Shown piece after piece: positions 8,471-16,540 of a DNA stretch of 51,323 bases. The first letter of the stretch is position 1; every line of letters begins with the position of its first letter. Origin of the DNA: Acidobacteria bacterium Ga0077553 (GTDB lineage Bacteria > Acidobacteriota > Terriglobia > Bryobacterales > Bryobacteraceae); contig LNFE01000164.1 in assembly GCA_001464575.1 (NCBI GenBank), positions 1-51,323 on the forward strand. The letters are read 5' to 3'. The position numbers and the translations under genes were made by a program. Under the pieces are notes generated by a model that was not told where the DNA came from, made no database searches, and worked only from the letters and a program-made list of their open reading frames with translations.

Positions 8471-9829
8471 ATGAACCCGTTCTTTCGCACTACCATTGCC
8501 ATGGCCGTGAGCGGCGCATTGGTGTTTGCCCAGGCGCCGAAACCGGCGCCGGCGAAGCCTGCTGCCGCCAAGCCGGCAGCGCCGGCTAAGCCTGCCGCGG
8601 CGCCGGCGGCTTCGGCGCTCGATAAGATTTTCAAAATGGTGACGTTAAAGTTGCCGGACGCGAGCGTGGTTTCGTCGATCAATGCCGCCGGAAAGTCGCT
8701 GAAAGTGACGACGGACGACCTGATTCGCTTTAAGGAAGCGGGAGCGTCGGACAACGTGATTGTGGCGCTGAGCAACTCGATGAACGGAACCCCGGCGGCC
8801 GCTGCGGCGCCGAGCGCGCCCTCCGCGGCGAAAAGTGCGCCGGTGGCTGTTGCGCCGGTGGCCGCGACATGGAATACGAACCTCTCGACGGTTGTTTGCG
8901 ATGCGCCGACGGGCGAGCGGAAGCGGGTGGTGGCGGTGGATGAGTTTGACTACGGTACGGTGCAGAGCCAAGTGGCGGCGGTCTTTGGGACGCAGGTGGA
9001 CATCGGGAAAGGGATTCTGGCGATGTTTACGAAGCGGCTTGCCGAGCAGGGCAAGTTCCGGATTGTGGAGCGGCAGAATATCAAGAAGGTAATGGCCGAG
9101 CAGGACTTTGGCGCGTCGAACCGCGTGAAGCAGGGGACGCAGGCGCGGCTGGGCCGCATCACCGGCGCCGATGCGATTCTGATGGGAACGATTGTGACGT
9201 TCGGCCGCGATGATAAGCGGAAGTCGGTGGGCGGTTTCGGCATTGGGCCGCGGGCGTTGGGCGGGCTGAAGATCAAGACCGGCGAAGACAAAGCCGTGGT
9301 GGTGATTTCGTTCCGGCTGGTGGATGCGGAGAGTTCGGAAGTGATCGCGACGGGCGAGGCGCGCGGCGAATCGAGCCGGAAGCAGAACGGGGTCGATCTT
9401 GGCGCGTTGGTCAACCGGGGCGGCGGCGCGGCGTCGGTGGACATGACGTCGGCCAACTTCGGGCAGACGATCATCGGCGAAGCGACGATGCAGAGCGTGG
9501 ATAAATTGGCCGCGGATTTGAACGCCAACGAAGGGAAGATTCAGATGCGGAACCTGGATATTGAAAGCCGCATTGCCGAGGTGGTGGGGCAGCAGATCTA
9601 CCTTTCGGCGGGCAGCTTCGACGGCGTGAACAAGTGCGACCGGTTTGAGATCCACAAGATTGTGAAAGAAGTGAAAGACCCGGTGACGAAGGACGTGATC
9701 GATATGGTCACCGAGAAGGTGGGCGACTACGTGGCCACCGAGGTGAGAGACCGGATTTCGATTGGGGCTTATAACGGCTCGGCGAAGCCTGAGGTGGGAT
9801 ACCTGGCGAAGAAGGTGCAGAAACAATGA
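8471..9829 (+). CDS. CsgG-domain protein with N-terminal extension
   Basis: 452 residues. A signal peptide (about 1-21, ending VFAQ) leads to an Ala/Pro/Lys linker (22-50) and a small helical segment containing TTDDLIRFKEAGASDNVI. The CsgG domain (about 145-345) shows VAVDEFDYGTV, FRIVERQNIKKVMAEQDFG, GADAILMGTIVTFGRDD and a segment with VVISFRLVDAESSEVI. The C-terminal part (about 365-450), with YLSAGSFDGVNKCDRFEIHK and VKDPVTKDVID, resembles the FlgT C-terminal domain. CsgG forms the curli export pore and is a lipoprotein, but no lipobox cysteine is present here. Coupled by ATGA to a shorter paralogue. Assembly into a periplasmic or outer-membrane ring is inference. Confidence 0.85.
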   Translation: MNPFFRTTIAMAVSGALVFAQAPKPAPAKPAAAKPAAPAKPAAAPAASALDKIFKMVTLKLPDASVVSSINAAGKSLKVTTDDLIRFKEAGASDNVIVALSNSMNGTPAAAAAPSAPSAAKSAPVAVAPVAATWNTNLSTVVCDAPTGERKRVVAVDEFDYGTVQSQVAAVFGTQVDIGKGILAMFTKRLAEQGKFRIVERQNIKKVMAEQDFGASNRVKQGTQARLGRITGADAILMGTIVTFGRDDKRKSVGGFGIGPRALGGLKIKTGEDKAVVVISFRLVDAESSEVIATGEARGESSRKQNGVDLGALVNRGGGAASVDMTSANFGQTIIGEATMQSVDKLAADLNANEGKIQMRNLDIESRIAEVVGQQIYLSAGSFDGVNKCDRFEIHKIVKEVKDPVTKDVIDMVTEKVGDYVATEVRDRISIGAYNGSAKPEVGYLAKKVQKQ

Positions 9830-10791
9830 TGACCCGACGTTTTGTTCTATCCGTATTGGCCGGTGCGCCGGCGCTGCTGGGGCAGACCAAGCGCAGCTTG
9901 GCTGTGGAGGACTTTGACTTCTCGACGGTGCGGGACGCCAGCGCCGCGATCTTCGGTACGCAGGTGGACCTGGGCAAGGGCATGAGCGCGCTGATGGTGA
10001 AGCGGATTGCGCAGGGCGGCAAGTTCACCGTTGTGGAGCGCAACAAAGTGGGCACCGTTCTGAAAGAGCAAGATTTTGGCGCCAGCGGCCGCGTGAAGAA
10101 AGGGACGCAGGCGCGGATCGGCCAGATTCGCGGGGCGGACTTTACGATTATGGGCGATGTTGTCGTGTTCGGCCGGGACGACCGGCGGCGGAGCGGGGCG
10201 GCGGGCGTCGTGGTGCCCGGCGCGGGCGGCGTGGGCGGCATTAAGAACAACGAAGCCAAGGCCGTGGTCGTGCTGAATTTCCGGATGGTGGACAACGAGT
10301 CGTCCGAAATTGTGATGACGGGCGAGGCGCGGGGCGAATCGAAACGCAGTTCGCGCGGTGGTTTTGCGGGCGTATTTGTGGGCGGCGTGGGCGCGGGCGG
10401 CGGCGTGGACTTCACGGCGGCGAACTTCGCGGAGACGATCATCGGCGAGGCCGTGATGGATGCTTGCGACAAGTTGGCCGCGCAGGTGAACGGGCAGGCC
10501 GGAAGCGTTTCGAGCACGCGGCAGATTGATATTGAAGGACGCGTGGCGGCCGTTGAAGGCGGCAGCGTCTACATCAACGTAGGCTCGTCGTCGGGCGTGC
10601 AGGTGGGCGATACGTTCGAAGTGTCGCGGATTGTGAAGGAAGTGAAGGATCCGGTGACGAAGGAAGTGCTGGACGTGGTGACGGCGCCCGTGGGCAGCTT
10701 GAAGATCACGTCGGTGCGGGAAAAGATCGCCATCGGTTCGTTTAGCGGTGGCCAGCCGCCCAAAGAGGGCGATCGAGTGGAGAAGAAATAG
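9826..10791 (+). CDS. CsgG-domain protein, shorter paralogue
   Basis: 321 residues, clearly paralogous to the gene upstream: AVEDFDFSTVRDASAAIFGT, FTVVERNKVGTVLKEQDFG, FTIMGDVVVFGRDD, and the same C-terminal repeat-like segment VKEVKDPVTKEVLDVV. It lacks the Pro/Ala linker and helical N-terminal part. The signal MMTRRFVLSVLAGAPALLGQ has an RR pair and no cysteine, so the mature protein would not be lipidated. A glycine-rich loop (around GVVVPGAGGVGG) replaces part of the first copy's sequence. Translation is coupled to the first paralogue (ATGA at 9826). The two may form a hetero-oligomer; this is inference. Confidence 0.85.
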   Translation: MMTRRFVLSVLAGAPALLGQTKRSLAVEDFDFSTVRDASAAIFGTQVDLGKGMSALMVKRIAQGGKFTVVERNKVGTVLKEQDFGASGRVKKGTQARIGQIRGADFTIMGDVVVFGRDDRRRSGAAGVVVPGAGGVGGIKNNEAKAVVVLNFRMVDNESSEIVMTGEARGESKRSSRGGFAGVFVGGVGAGGGVDFTAANFAETIIGEAVMDACDKLAAQVNGQAGSVSSTRQIDIEGRVAAVEGGSVYINVGSSSGVQVGDTFEVSRIVKEVKDPVTKEVLDVVTAPVGSLKITSVREKIAIGSFSGGQPPKEGDRVEKK

Positions 10792-10792
10792 T

Positions 10793-11722
10793 ATGCGCGC
10801 GGCATGGATTGTTCTGTTGGTTTCGCCGGTGTGGGGACAGCCGATGGGCTTCCTGCAGGGGCTGGAAAACAAGTTCGAGCAGACCGCGCCGCGGGGAAAC
10901 GCGGCGGTTCCGCAGGGATACCGGCAGGACCGGTTGCGGGACGTGAACGCGTTCAACAGTTGGTTCGACCAGCAATACCTGCCGGCGTTTCAGGCCAAGC
11001 CGGGATGGACGCCGCAGCGGCGGGCGTTTGTGGGCCGGGCGTCGGCGTACCTGGGCGCGATCCGGGGCTTGGCGGGAAATGATCCGGCGTTGGGCTTAGC
11101 GCTTTCGGGGGCGTTCAACCGGTTGGGCCGCATGCAGGAGGCGGACCAGCGCTATCTGGATCGCGAAGGGGCGATTCATAGCTACAACAATTCGGCGATC
11201 ATCCTGAACCAGTTGGCGAATGAGAATCCGGACGATCCGAATGTGCGCGGGCAACTGGCGTTCGTGGGCGGGCGGGTGAATGCGCTGGGTGGATCGATTC
11301 CGATTTGGATGTCGGTGCCGATCGGCGGCCGGCAGCGGCAGCAGGAGCAGCGCGGGATTCCGGAGGCGTATCTACAGGCGCCGGTGAAGACGTCGGCGCC
11401 CACGAGCGCGGAGTATCCGCGGGTGGACGAAGGATCGTTGAGTGCGGAAGAACGGGTGCTGTGGCGCGAGTTGCGGGAGCGGTACTACAACGTGCTCGGG
11501 ACAGTGTATTCGGCGAAGAATGCGGTGGCGCCGGTGCAGGCTAGCGTCGAGGGCCGGGGGCTTGCGTTGACGCCGGACCTGGTGAAGTCGTCGACGCGGA
11601 TGAACCTTTCGCTGGACTTGGCCAAGAACGATCTCGAACAGAAGCAGTTCGATTCGGCGCGGGAAAACTTGCAGATCGCCGAAGGTGAGGCGCGGAAGAT
11701 CTTGCGGTACGTTGGATTGTAG
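10793..11722 (+). CDS. Secreted protein of unknown function in CsgG operon
   Basis: 309 residues from the ATG at 10793, two nt after the previous stop codon. A signal peptide (MRAAWIVLLVSPVWGQ) is followed by a mostly helical body with no motif I recognise. The middle (around ANENPDDPNVRGQLAFVGGR) looks like a structural domain. The C-terminus (SLDLAKNDLEQKQFDSAREN and following) is a charged helix of the kind seen in TPR-like or coiled-coil proteins. Its placement between CsgG-like genes and a propeller gene, with overlapping stop/start downstream, suggests an envelope role in the same assembly. Function unknown. Confidence 0.75.
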   Translation: MRAAWIVLLVSPVWGQPMGFLQGLENKFEQTAPRGNAAVPQGYRQDRLRDVNAFNSWFDQQYLPAFQAKPGWTPQRRAFVGRASAYLGAIRGLAGNDPALGLALSGAFNRLGRMQEADQRYLDREGAIHSYNNSAIILNQLANENPDDPNVRGQLAFVGGRVNALGGSIPIWMSVPIGGRQRQQEQRGIPEAYLQAPVKTSAPTSAEYPRVDEGSLSAEERVLWRELRERYYNVLGTVYSAKNAVAPVQASVEGRGLALTPDLVKSSTRMNLSLDLAKNDLEQKQFDSARENLQIAEGEARKILRYVGL

Positions 11723-12759
11723 TGATTACCCGGCGTTCTTTTTTGGTGGCGGCCTCGACGGCCGCGGCGATGGGTCAGGGGCGGGTGCCCGTGATGGGAT
11801 CGGGGGCGCATGCCTACGAGGCTTACCACGACTGGCCGAAATTGCGGGGGACGCACCGGTTTGGGAATACGCACGGGATTGTGGTGGACCGGCAGGGGCG
11901 CGTGATCATCGCGCACACCGTGCATAAGGACAGCCAATCGGGCGACGCCATCGCGATGTTTGACCCGGACGGGAAGTTCATCAAGAGTTGGGGCGCGGAG
12001 ATGCGGGGCGGGGCGCACGGGTTGACGCTGCGGCAGGAAGGGGGCGAAGAGTTCCTCTACCACTGCGACAACGTGAAGGGGTTTGTCCGGAAGACGACGC
12101 TGGACGGTGAGGTGGTGTGGACGATCCATGCGCCGGTGATGTCGGGCGTGTACGCGAAGGCGAGCGAGTATAAGCCGTCGAACTTGGCGATTGCGCCGAA
12201 CGGCGATTTCTACGTGGCGGATGGGTATGGCAAATTCCACATTCATCACTACGACGCGAAGACGAATTACATTCGAACGTTTGGCGGGACGCGGCAGTTG
12301 ATGGACGCGAATAAGGACAAAGAGACCGGGCCGGGGACGACGATTTGGCCGCACGCGATTGGAATTGATACGCGGAGCGGCGCGCCGCTGCTGATGGTGG
12401 GGGAGCGCGGGGCGAACTCGCGGATTCAGTATTTTGATTTGAACGGCCGGCCGCTGCAGATGGTGAAGGATGGCGTGCGGTGGCCGAGTACGTTCGACTT
12501 CCTCGGCGACACGTTGCTGATGCCGGATTTGAAGGCTGTGGTGACGCTGTTCGATAAGCAGAACCGGCCTCTGGTTCAGCTCGGCGATGGGCGGCAGACG
12601 GACGGGAAGACGTACGAGGGGATCCGGAACCAGGAACGTTCGGCCTTTACGCCGGGTAAGTTCGTGGCGCCGCACGCGGCCTGCTTCGCGCCCAATGGCG
12701 ACATTTATGTTGCCGAGTGGGTGGAAGTCGGCCGCGTGACGAAGCTGAAGAAGCTCTAA
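11722..12759 (+). CDS. Tat-exported NHL/6-bladed beta-propeller protein
   Basis: 345 residues starting at a GTG that overlaps the previous TAG by one base. The signal MITRRSFLVAASTAAAMG is of Tat type. Repeated propeller blades are visible: GIVVDRQGRVIIAHT, MFDPDGKFIKSWG, NLAIAPNGDFYVADGYG, RIQYFDLNGRPLQ and ACFAPNGDIYVAEW. This resembles NHL-repeat proteins related to peptidyl-alpha-hydroxyglycine lyases, but catalytic identity cannot be read from the sequence. It closes the CsgG operon and faces the ABC-2 operon tail-to-tail, with 5 nt between stops. Confidence 0.8.
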   Translation: MITRRSFLVAASTAAAMGQGRVPVMGSGAHAYEAYHDWPKLRGTHRFGNTHGIVVDRQGRVIIAHTVHKDSQSGDAIAMFDPDGKFIKSWGAEMRGGAHGLTLRQEGGEEFLYHCDNVKGFVRKTTLDGEVVWTIHAPVMSGVYAKASEYKPSNLAIAPNGDFYVADGYGKFHIHHYDAKTNYIRTFGGTRQLMDANKDKETGPGTTIWPHAIGIDTRSGAPLLMVGERGANSRIQYFDLNGRPLQMVKDGVRWPSTFDFLGDTLLMPDLKAVVTLFDKQNRPLVQLGDGRQTDGKTYEGIRNQERSAFTPGKFVAPHAACFAPNGDIYVAEWVEVGRVTKLKKL

Positions 12760-12764
12760 CGGCG

Positions 12765-13805
12765 CTACTCCGTGCCGTAGTTGATTTCGAGGCGGCGGAC
12801 CGTGCGGGACGCCGCGTAGAGCACCAGCGCCGTGACGGCGAGCAGGCCGAGGATGGCGGCCCAAGCCGAGGTGGGAGCGGCCGGGGCGAGAATCATCCGC
12901 ATCAGCGGCGGGACGTTCGGATCAAGCGGCGGCGCCACGGGGCAGATGGATTGGAGGTAGTGCAGCACGCTAAGCTTCTGCAGCAGTTCCGGCAGGAAGC
13001 CGTTGATCGACTCCCAGAGCAGCATGACCAGCGCCGGGATGATGGGGTTGCGCAGCAATAGGCCGGCGGCGAGGAAGACGCTGCCATAGCCGACGCAACC
13101 GAGCATCGCGGAGAGGATGTACCAGGTGCCGTGGTAGAACGCGTCGGTTTGGAGATAGCCCTGCAGGTCGGCGCTTGATTGGTAGGAAAGCAGCGCGCTA
13201 AAGCTGAGCAGGGCGCCACCACCGAAGATGACGGCGGAGGCGATGAGCCCCGCGCAGTACTTGCCCAGCAGCAGGATCTCGCGGCGGACGGGAGCGAGGA
13301 ACCAGTAGTGGAGCGACTTGTCGATCATTTCGCCCCGGAAGAGATTGATGAAGATGCCGAGGCAGCCGAAGAAGACGGCGAGGCGGAGATAAAAGAACTG
13401 GAACACGCCCGCGTAGACTTTGCTGTCTTCGTCGAATGAATTGAGGGTGCGGCGGTTCCTGCTCTTGAGTGCGCCGTTTTCAAACTCCAGCCAGATGCGG
13501 TTGCTCCCGTCAAAATACTGAAGAGAGCGGCGGTCGAGGTCGCGGCGCCGCCACTTCCGGTCTGTGATCGGCTGGCCGGCGGTGGCGAGGACTTCTGTAT
13601 CCGGGGTGCCTACGGGGATGCGATCGAGGACGGCGGCGGGCGTGACGGGTTTGCCGGCATACTCACTGCGCCGGTACTGCACGCTGATGCCGTGGCCGAA
13701 GAAGAGAACGGCGGGAAAGAGGGCCAGCAGATAGACCCAGAGAGCCCGGCGGGAGAAAAACGCCCGGCGCATTTCGAGCTTGGCGATGATCCAGATCTGG
13801 TTCAC
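12765..13805 (-). CDS. ABC-2 type permease with BamE/SmpA-like insert
   Basis: 346 residues. The first membrane helix lies at about 22-40 (ALWVYLLALFPAVLFFGHG). An extracytoplasmic insert (about 57-120) follows, then the remaining helices (from YLRLAVFFGCLGIFINLF to the C-terminus) of an ABC-2 permease. The insert contains LDRIPVGTPDTEVLATAGQP, then LQYFDG and IWLEFENGALKS, which resembles the BamE/SmpA fold pattern (G-T-x-x-EV-x-G-x-P, then a strand with FENG). The start overlaps the stop of the upstream ATPase by 4 nt. This is the last gene of the six-gene sigma-factor operon. The permease call is good; the insert assignment is tentative. Confidence 0.8.
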   Translation of the reverse strand: MNQIWIIAKLEMRRAFFSRRALWVYLLALFPAVLFFGHGISVQYRRSEYAGKPVTPAAVLDRIPVGTPDTEVLATAGQPITDRKWRRRDLDRRSLQYFDGSNRIWLEFENGALKSRNRRTLNSFDEDSKVYAGVFQFFYLRLAVFFGCLGIFINLFRGEMIDKSLHYWFLAPVRREILLLGKYCAGLIASAVIFGGGALLSFSALLSYQSSADLQGYLQTDAFYHGTWYILSAMLGCVGYGSVFLAAGLLLRNPIIPALVMLLWESINGFLPELLQKLSVLHYLQSICPVAPPLDPNVPPLMRMILAPAAPTSAWAAILGLLAVTALVLYAASRTVRRLEINYGTE

Positions 13806-14734
13806 TTGCCGCCTCCAATCAGGTATTCGTAAAGGGCGTCGACGTTCTCGTCCATGGGCAGGACGCCGTCGATTTCAATGCCGCTGAGGGCGATGCGCTG
13901 GACGGCGGCGGCGAAGGCGTCGCGATGGCGCGTGGTCACCAGGACGCCGCGGCCTTCCGGGTCGATCTTCACGGCGAGGACTTCGGCCTGTTCGAACAGC
14001 AGCGCGGCCACGCGGGACGGCTGCTGGCAGTGGAGCAGGAACTGGCTGGGGTGTTCATGGATCTCGTCGCGGACGTTCCGGATTTCGCCTTCGGCGACGA
14101 TCATGCCGTTGGCGATGAGGATGACCTGATCCGAGAAGACGTCGACTTCCTGCAGGACGTGGCTCGAGAGGATGACGTGGCGGCCGCGGGCGGCGTAGTC
14201 GCGGAAGAGGGCGATGGTCTCGGCGCGGACGAGGGGGTCGAGACCGTTGAGCGGCTCGTCAAGGACGAGGACTTCGGGCTCGTGGGCGATGGCTTGGGCG
14301 AGGCGGATGCGTTGGCGCATGCCTTTCGAATAGGCCGCGATCTTGCGGGAAGAGGCGTGAGTCAGTGCGACGGTTTCGATAGCGAGAGCGGCGCGGCGCT
14401 CGGCTTCGGCGCGGGGGAAGCCGTGCAGGAGGAGGCCAGCGAGAACGAAGCCGAAGCCGGTGACCCCGCGCGGGGCGGCGTCGTACTGCGTGGCATAGCC
14501 GACGATGCGCATCAGCTTTTCCGGCGCGAACGGCGAGACGCCCCGGACGGAGATAGAGCCGCTGCCGGGGTGGACGAGGCCGGTCATCAGATTCATCAGC
14601 GTCGTTTTGCCGGAGCCGTTGGGGCCGACGAGGCTCGTGATGCCGGGGGGAATGCGGAGATCGACCTTGTTGACGCCGAGGACGTCGCCGTAGAATTTCG
14701 ATACGTTGTGGAACAGAATCTGGTCGTCGCTCAT
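13802..14734 (-). CDS. ABC transporter ATP-binding protein (ABC-2 associated)
   Basis: 310 residues from the ATG at 14734, which overlaps the upstream permease stop (ATGA). The frame is open further upstream, but that part is the shadow of the permease gene. Walker A GPNGSGKTTLMNLMTGL, signature region YSKGMRQRIRLAQAIAHEP and Walker B VLVLDEPLNGLDP are followed by the switch histidine in LSSHVLQEVD. A C-terminal domain of about 90 residues is present, as in ABC-2 exporters. It probably pairs with the permease immediately downstream, with which it overlaps by 4 nt. Confidence 0.92.
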   Translation of the reverse strand: MSDDQILFHNVSKFYGDVLGVNKVDLRIPPGITSLVGPNGSGKTTLMNLMTGLVHPGSGSISVRGVSPFAPEKLMRIVGYATQYDAAPRGVTGFGFVLAGLLLHGFPRAEAERRAALAIETVALTHASSRKIAAYSKGMRQRIRLAQAIAHEPEVLVLDEPLNGLDPLVRAETIALFRDYAARGRHVILSSHVLQEVDVFSDQVILIANGMIVAEGEIRNVRDEIHEHPSQFLLHCQQPSRVAALLFEQAEVLAVKIDPEGRGVLVTTRHRDAFAAAVQRIALSGIEIDGVLPMDENVDALYEYLIGGGK

Positions 14735-15606
14735 GAGACCACCTCCACAGGGCGGAGTTTGCGCAGCAGAACAGCGAGCAATGCGGCGAGCATCAGGAGA
14801 AGCACCGTGAAGGACTCCCAGGCGCCGGGGGCGTCTTCGGCCGCCTCGACGCCGAGCAGGGCGCACCAGACGGCGTAGATGGCGTAGCCCGGGTTGAGCA
14901 GCGAACCCCATTCGACGCGGAGCACTTGATTGATGATCTGCGAGGCCCCGGCCAGGACGAAGAAGAAGGCCAGGACGAGCGCGCCGGCTACCACGCGCCA
15001 CTTGACGTAAGCCGAGCAGGTGAGCGCGATCAGCGACACCATGACGATGTAGAGCAGGAAGCCGAGGACCATGCCTTGGCCGAGGAACCAGTTGGCTTGG
15101 AGCCAGGCGGTGCTGGCGAGACTGGCCTGCATGATGAAAACGAAGAGGCCGGGGACGAGTGTGACGAGGGAGAGGATCCCGAAGAGCACCATCATGCGGG
15201 CGCCGATGTAGCTCCAGCGAGAGAGCGGCCGGGCGAAATAGAGCGGCAGGGCGTTGTTGGCCAGGTCCGGCGCGATGAGTCCGGGGCCGGCGATAGCGGC
15301 GAGGAGGATGGCGAATGTCGACTGAACATTCATGAAGATGGCGAAGAACTTGCCGTCGATAGAGAGCATCTTCCGAATGCCGTCGTCGCCGCCGCTGCCG
15401 AGACTGGGGAGGAGGTCGGCGTGGTTCGAGACGTAGACGAACCCGGCGCACAGGAGCGGCCAGAAAAGGGAGAGGACGAGGAGGATGACGACGAAGCGCT
15501 GGCCGAGGAGCTTCGGCCAGACGAAGCGAGGGACGGCCAGGAACCGGGTGGCCGAGCCGGTGAGCGGCCCGTTGTAGCGTTCATATCCGCGCTTAAATAC
15601 GGCCAT
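14731..15606 (-). CDS. ABC-2 type transport permease
   Basis: 291 residues, about six membrane helices. The N-terminus MAVFKRGYERYNGPLTG is the usual amphipathic lead of this permease group. Helices are visible at FVVILLVLSLFWPLLCAGFV, FAILLAAIAGPGLIAPDLA, VLFGILSLVTLVPGLFVFI, VLGFLLYIVMVSLIALTCSA, VVAGALVLAFFFVLAGA and near the C-terminus LLLMLAALLAVLL. Overlap is 14 nt with the upstream ATPase gene and 4 nt with the downstream one. It likely forms one half-transporter with the 15593-16540 ATPase. Substrate unknown. Confidence 0.87.
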   Translation of the reverse strand: MAVFKRGYERYNGPLTGSATRFLAVPRFVWPKLLGQRFVVILLVLSLFWPLLCAGFVYVSNHADLLPSLGSGGDDGIRKMLSIDGKFFAIFMNVQSTFAILLAAIAGPGLIAPDLANNALPLYFARPLSRWSYIGARMMVLFGILSLVTLVPGLFVFIMQASLASTAWLQANWFLGQGMVLGFLLYIVMVSLIALTCSAYVKWRVVAGALVLAFFFVLAGASQIINQVLRVEWGSLLNPGYAIYAVWCALLGVEAAEDAPGAWESFTVLLLMLAALLAVLLRKLRPVEVVS

Positions 15607-16540
15607 GGACCACCTCCGGCTGGGGGGACGGCTGCAAGTGGCCGACTGCTTTCAGGAAGATCTCTTCGAGGGTGTCGCGGCGGTAGGCGAGCTTGGTAAT
15701 CCGCAGGTTCTCGCGGGCGGTGATACGCCAGAGCGCGTTGACTTCGATCTCGACAGGCAAGACGATCCGCCAGGTGCCGGGCGACTCCGAAACGCCTTCC
15801 GCGCCGATTTCGCGAAGGGCCGCGCCGAGGTTGCGGTCGTCGCCGGAGACCTGCAGCTGGACGAAGCGCTTGTTGGCTTGGCGTTCGGCGGCGAGGTCGC
15901 ACTGGTGGACGATCTGGCCGTCCTTAAGAATCACGACTTCGTCGCAGACCTGTTCGACGTCGTGCAGCAGGTGGGAGCAAAGGAGGACGTTCATGCCATG
16001 CTGCTCTTTCATCTCTTTGATGAGGACCAGCATGCGTTGGCGGGCGGCGGGGTCGAGGCCGTTGGTGGGTTCATCGAGAATGACGAGTTCGGGGCCATGG
16101 ATGATGGCTTGGGCGAGCTTGGCCATCTGCTTCATGCCGAGGGAATAGGTGCCGACGTTGCGATAGCGGGCTTCGCCGAGGCCGACGTGGAAGAGGGTTT
16201 CGTGGGCCTTTTCGAGGGCCGCCGCGGCGGGGAGGCCGGAGAGTTCACCCATCAGGCGGAGGAAGGCGACGGCGGTCATGTCGGCGATGAGCGAATCGTT
16301 TTCCGGCATGTCCAGCGACTGGCGGTGGCAATCGAAGCCGAGAATCTGGGCGGAGCCCGCGGACGGTTTATGGAAGCCGAGCAGTGTTTGGATGAGGGTG
16401 GACTTGCCGGCGCCGTTGGGGCCGAGCAGGCCAATGGCCTTCCCCACGCCGGAAGCGCCCAGGCGGCAGGAGATGCCTTTGAGGATCTCCCGCTTGCCCA
16501 GGCGCACCCGGAGATTGTCGACCGCGATAACAGGGTTCAT
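15593..16540 (-). CDS. ABC transporter ATP-binding protein (ABC-2 associated)
   Basis: 315 residues. Walker A GLLGPNGAGKSTLIQTLLG, signature region YSLGMKQMAKLAQAIIHGP, Walker B LVILDEPTNGLDP, and H-loop LLCSHLLHDVEQV. The region after Walker A (DMPENDSLIADMTAVAFLR) is the form seen in ABC-2 exporter ATPases. A regulatory C-terminal domain of about 95 residues follows. Its ATG overlaps the stop of the FecR/zinc-finger gene, placing transporter synthesis directly behind the regulator. Confidence 0.92.
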   Translation of the reverse strand: MNPVIAVDNLRVRLGKREILKGISCRLGASGVGKAIGLLGPNGAGKSTLIQTLLGFHKPSAGSAQILGFDCHRQSLDMPENDSLIADMTAVAFLRLMGELSGLPAAAALEKAHETLFHVGLGEARYRNVGTYSLGMKQMAKLAQAIIHGPELVILDEPTNGLDPAARQRMLVLIKEMKEQHGMNVLLCSHLLHDVEQVCDEVVILKDGQIVHQCDLAAERQANKRFVQLQVSGDDRNLGAALREIGAEGVSESPGTWRIVLPVEIEVNALWRITARENLRITKLAYRRDTLEEIFLKAVGHLQPSPQPEVVHGRI

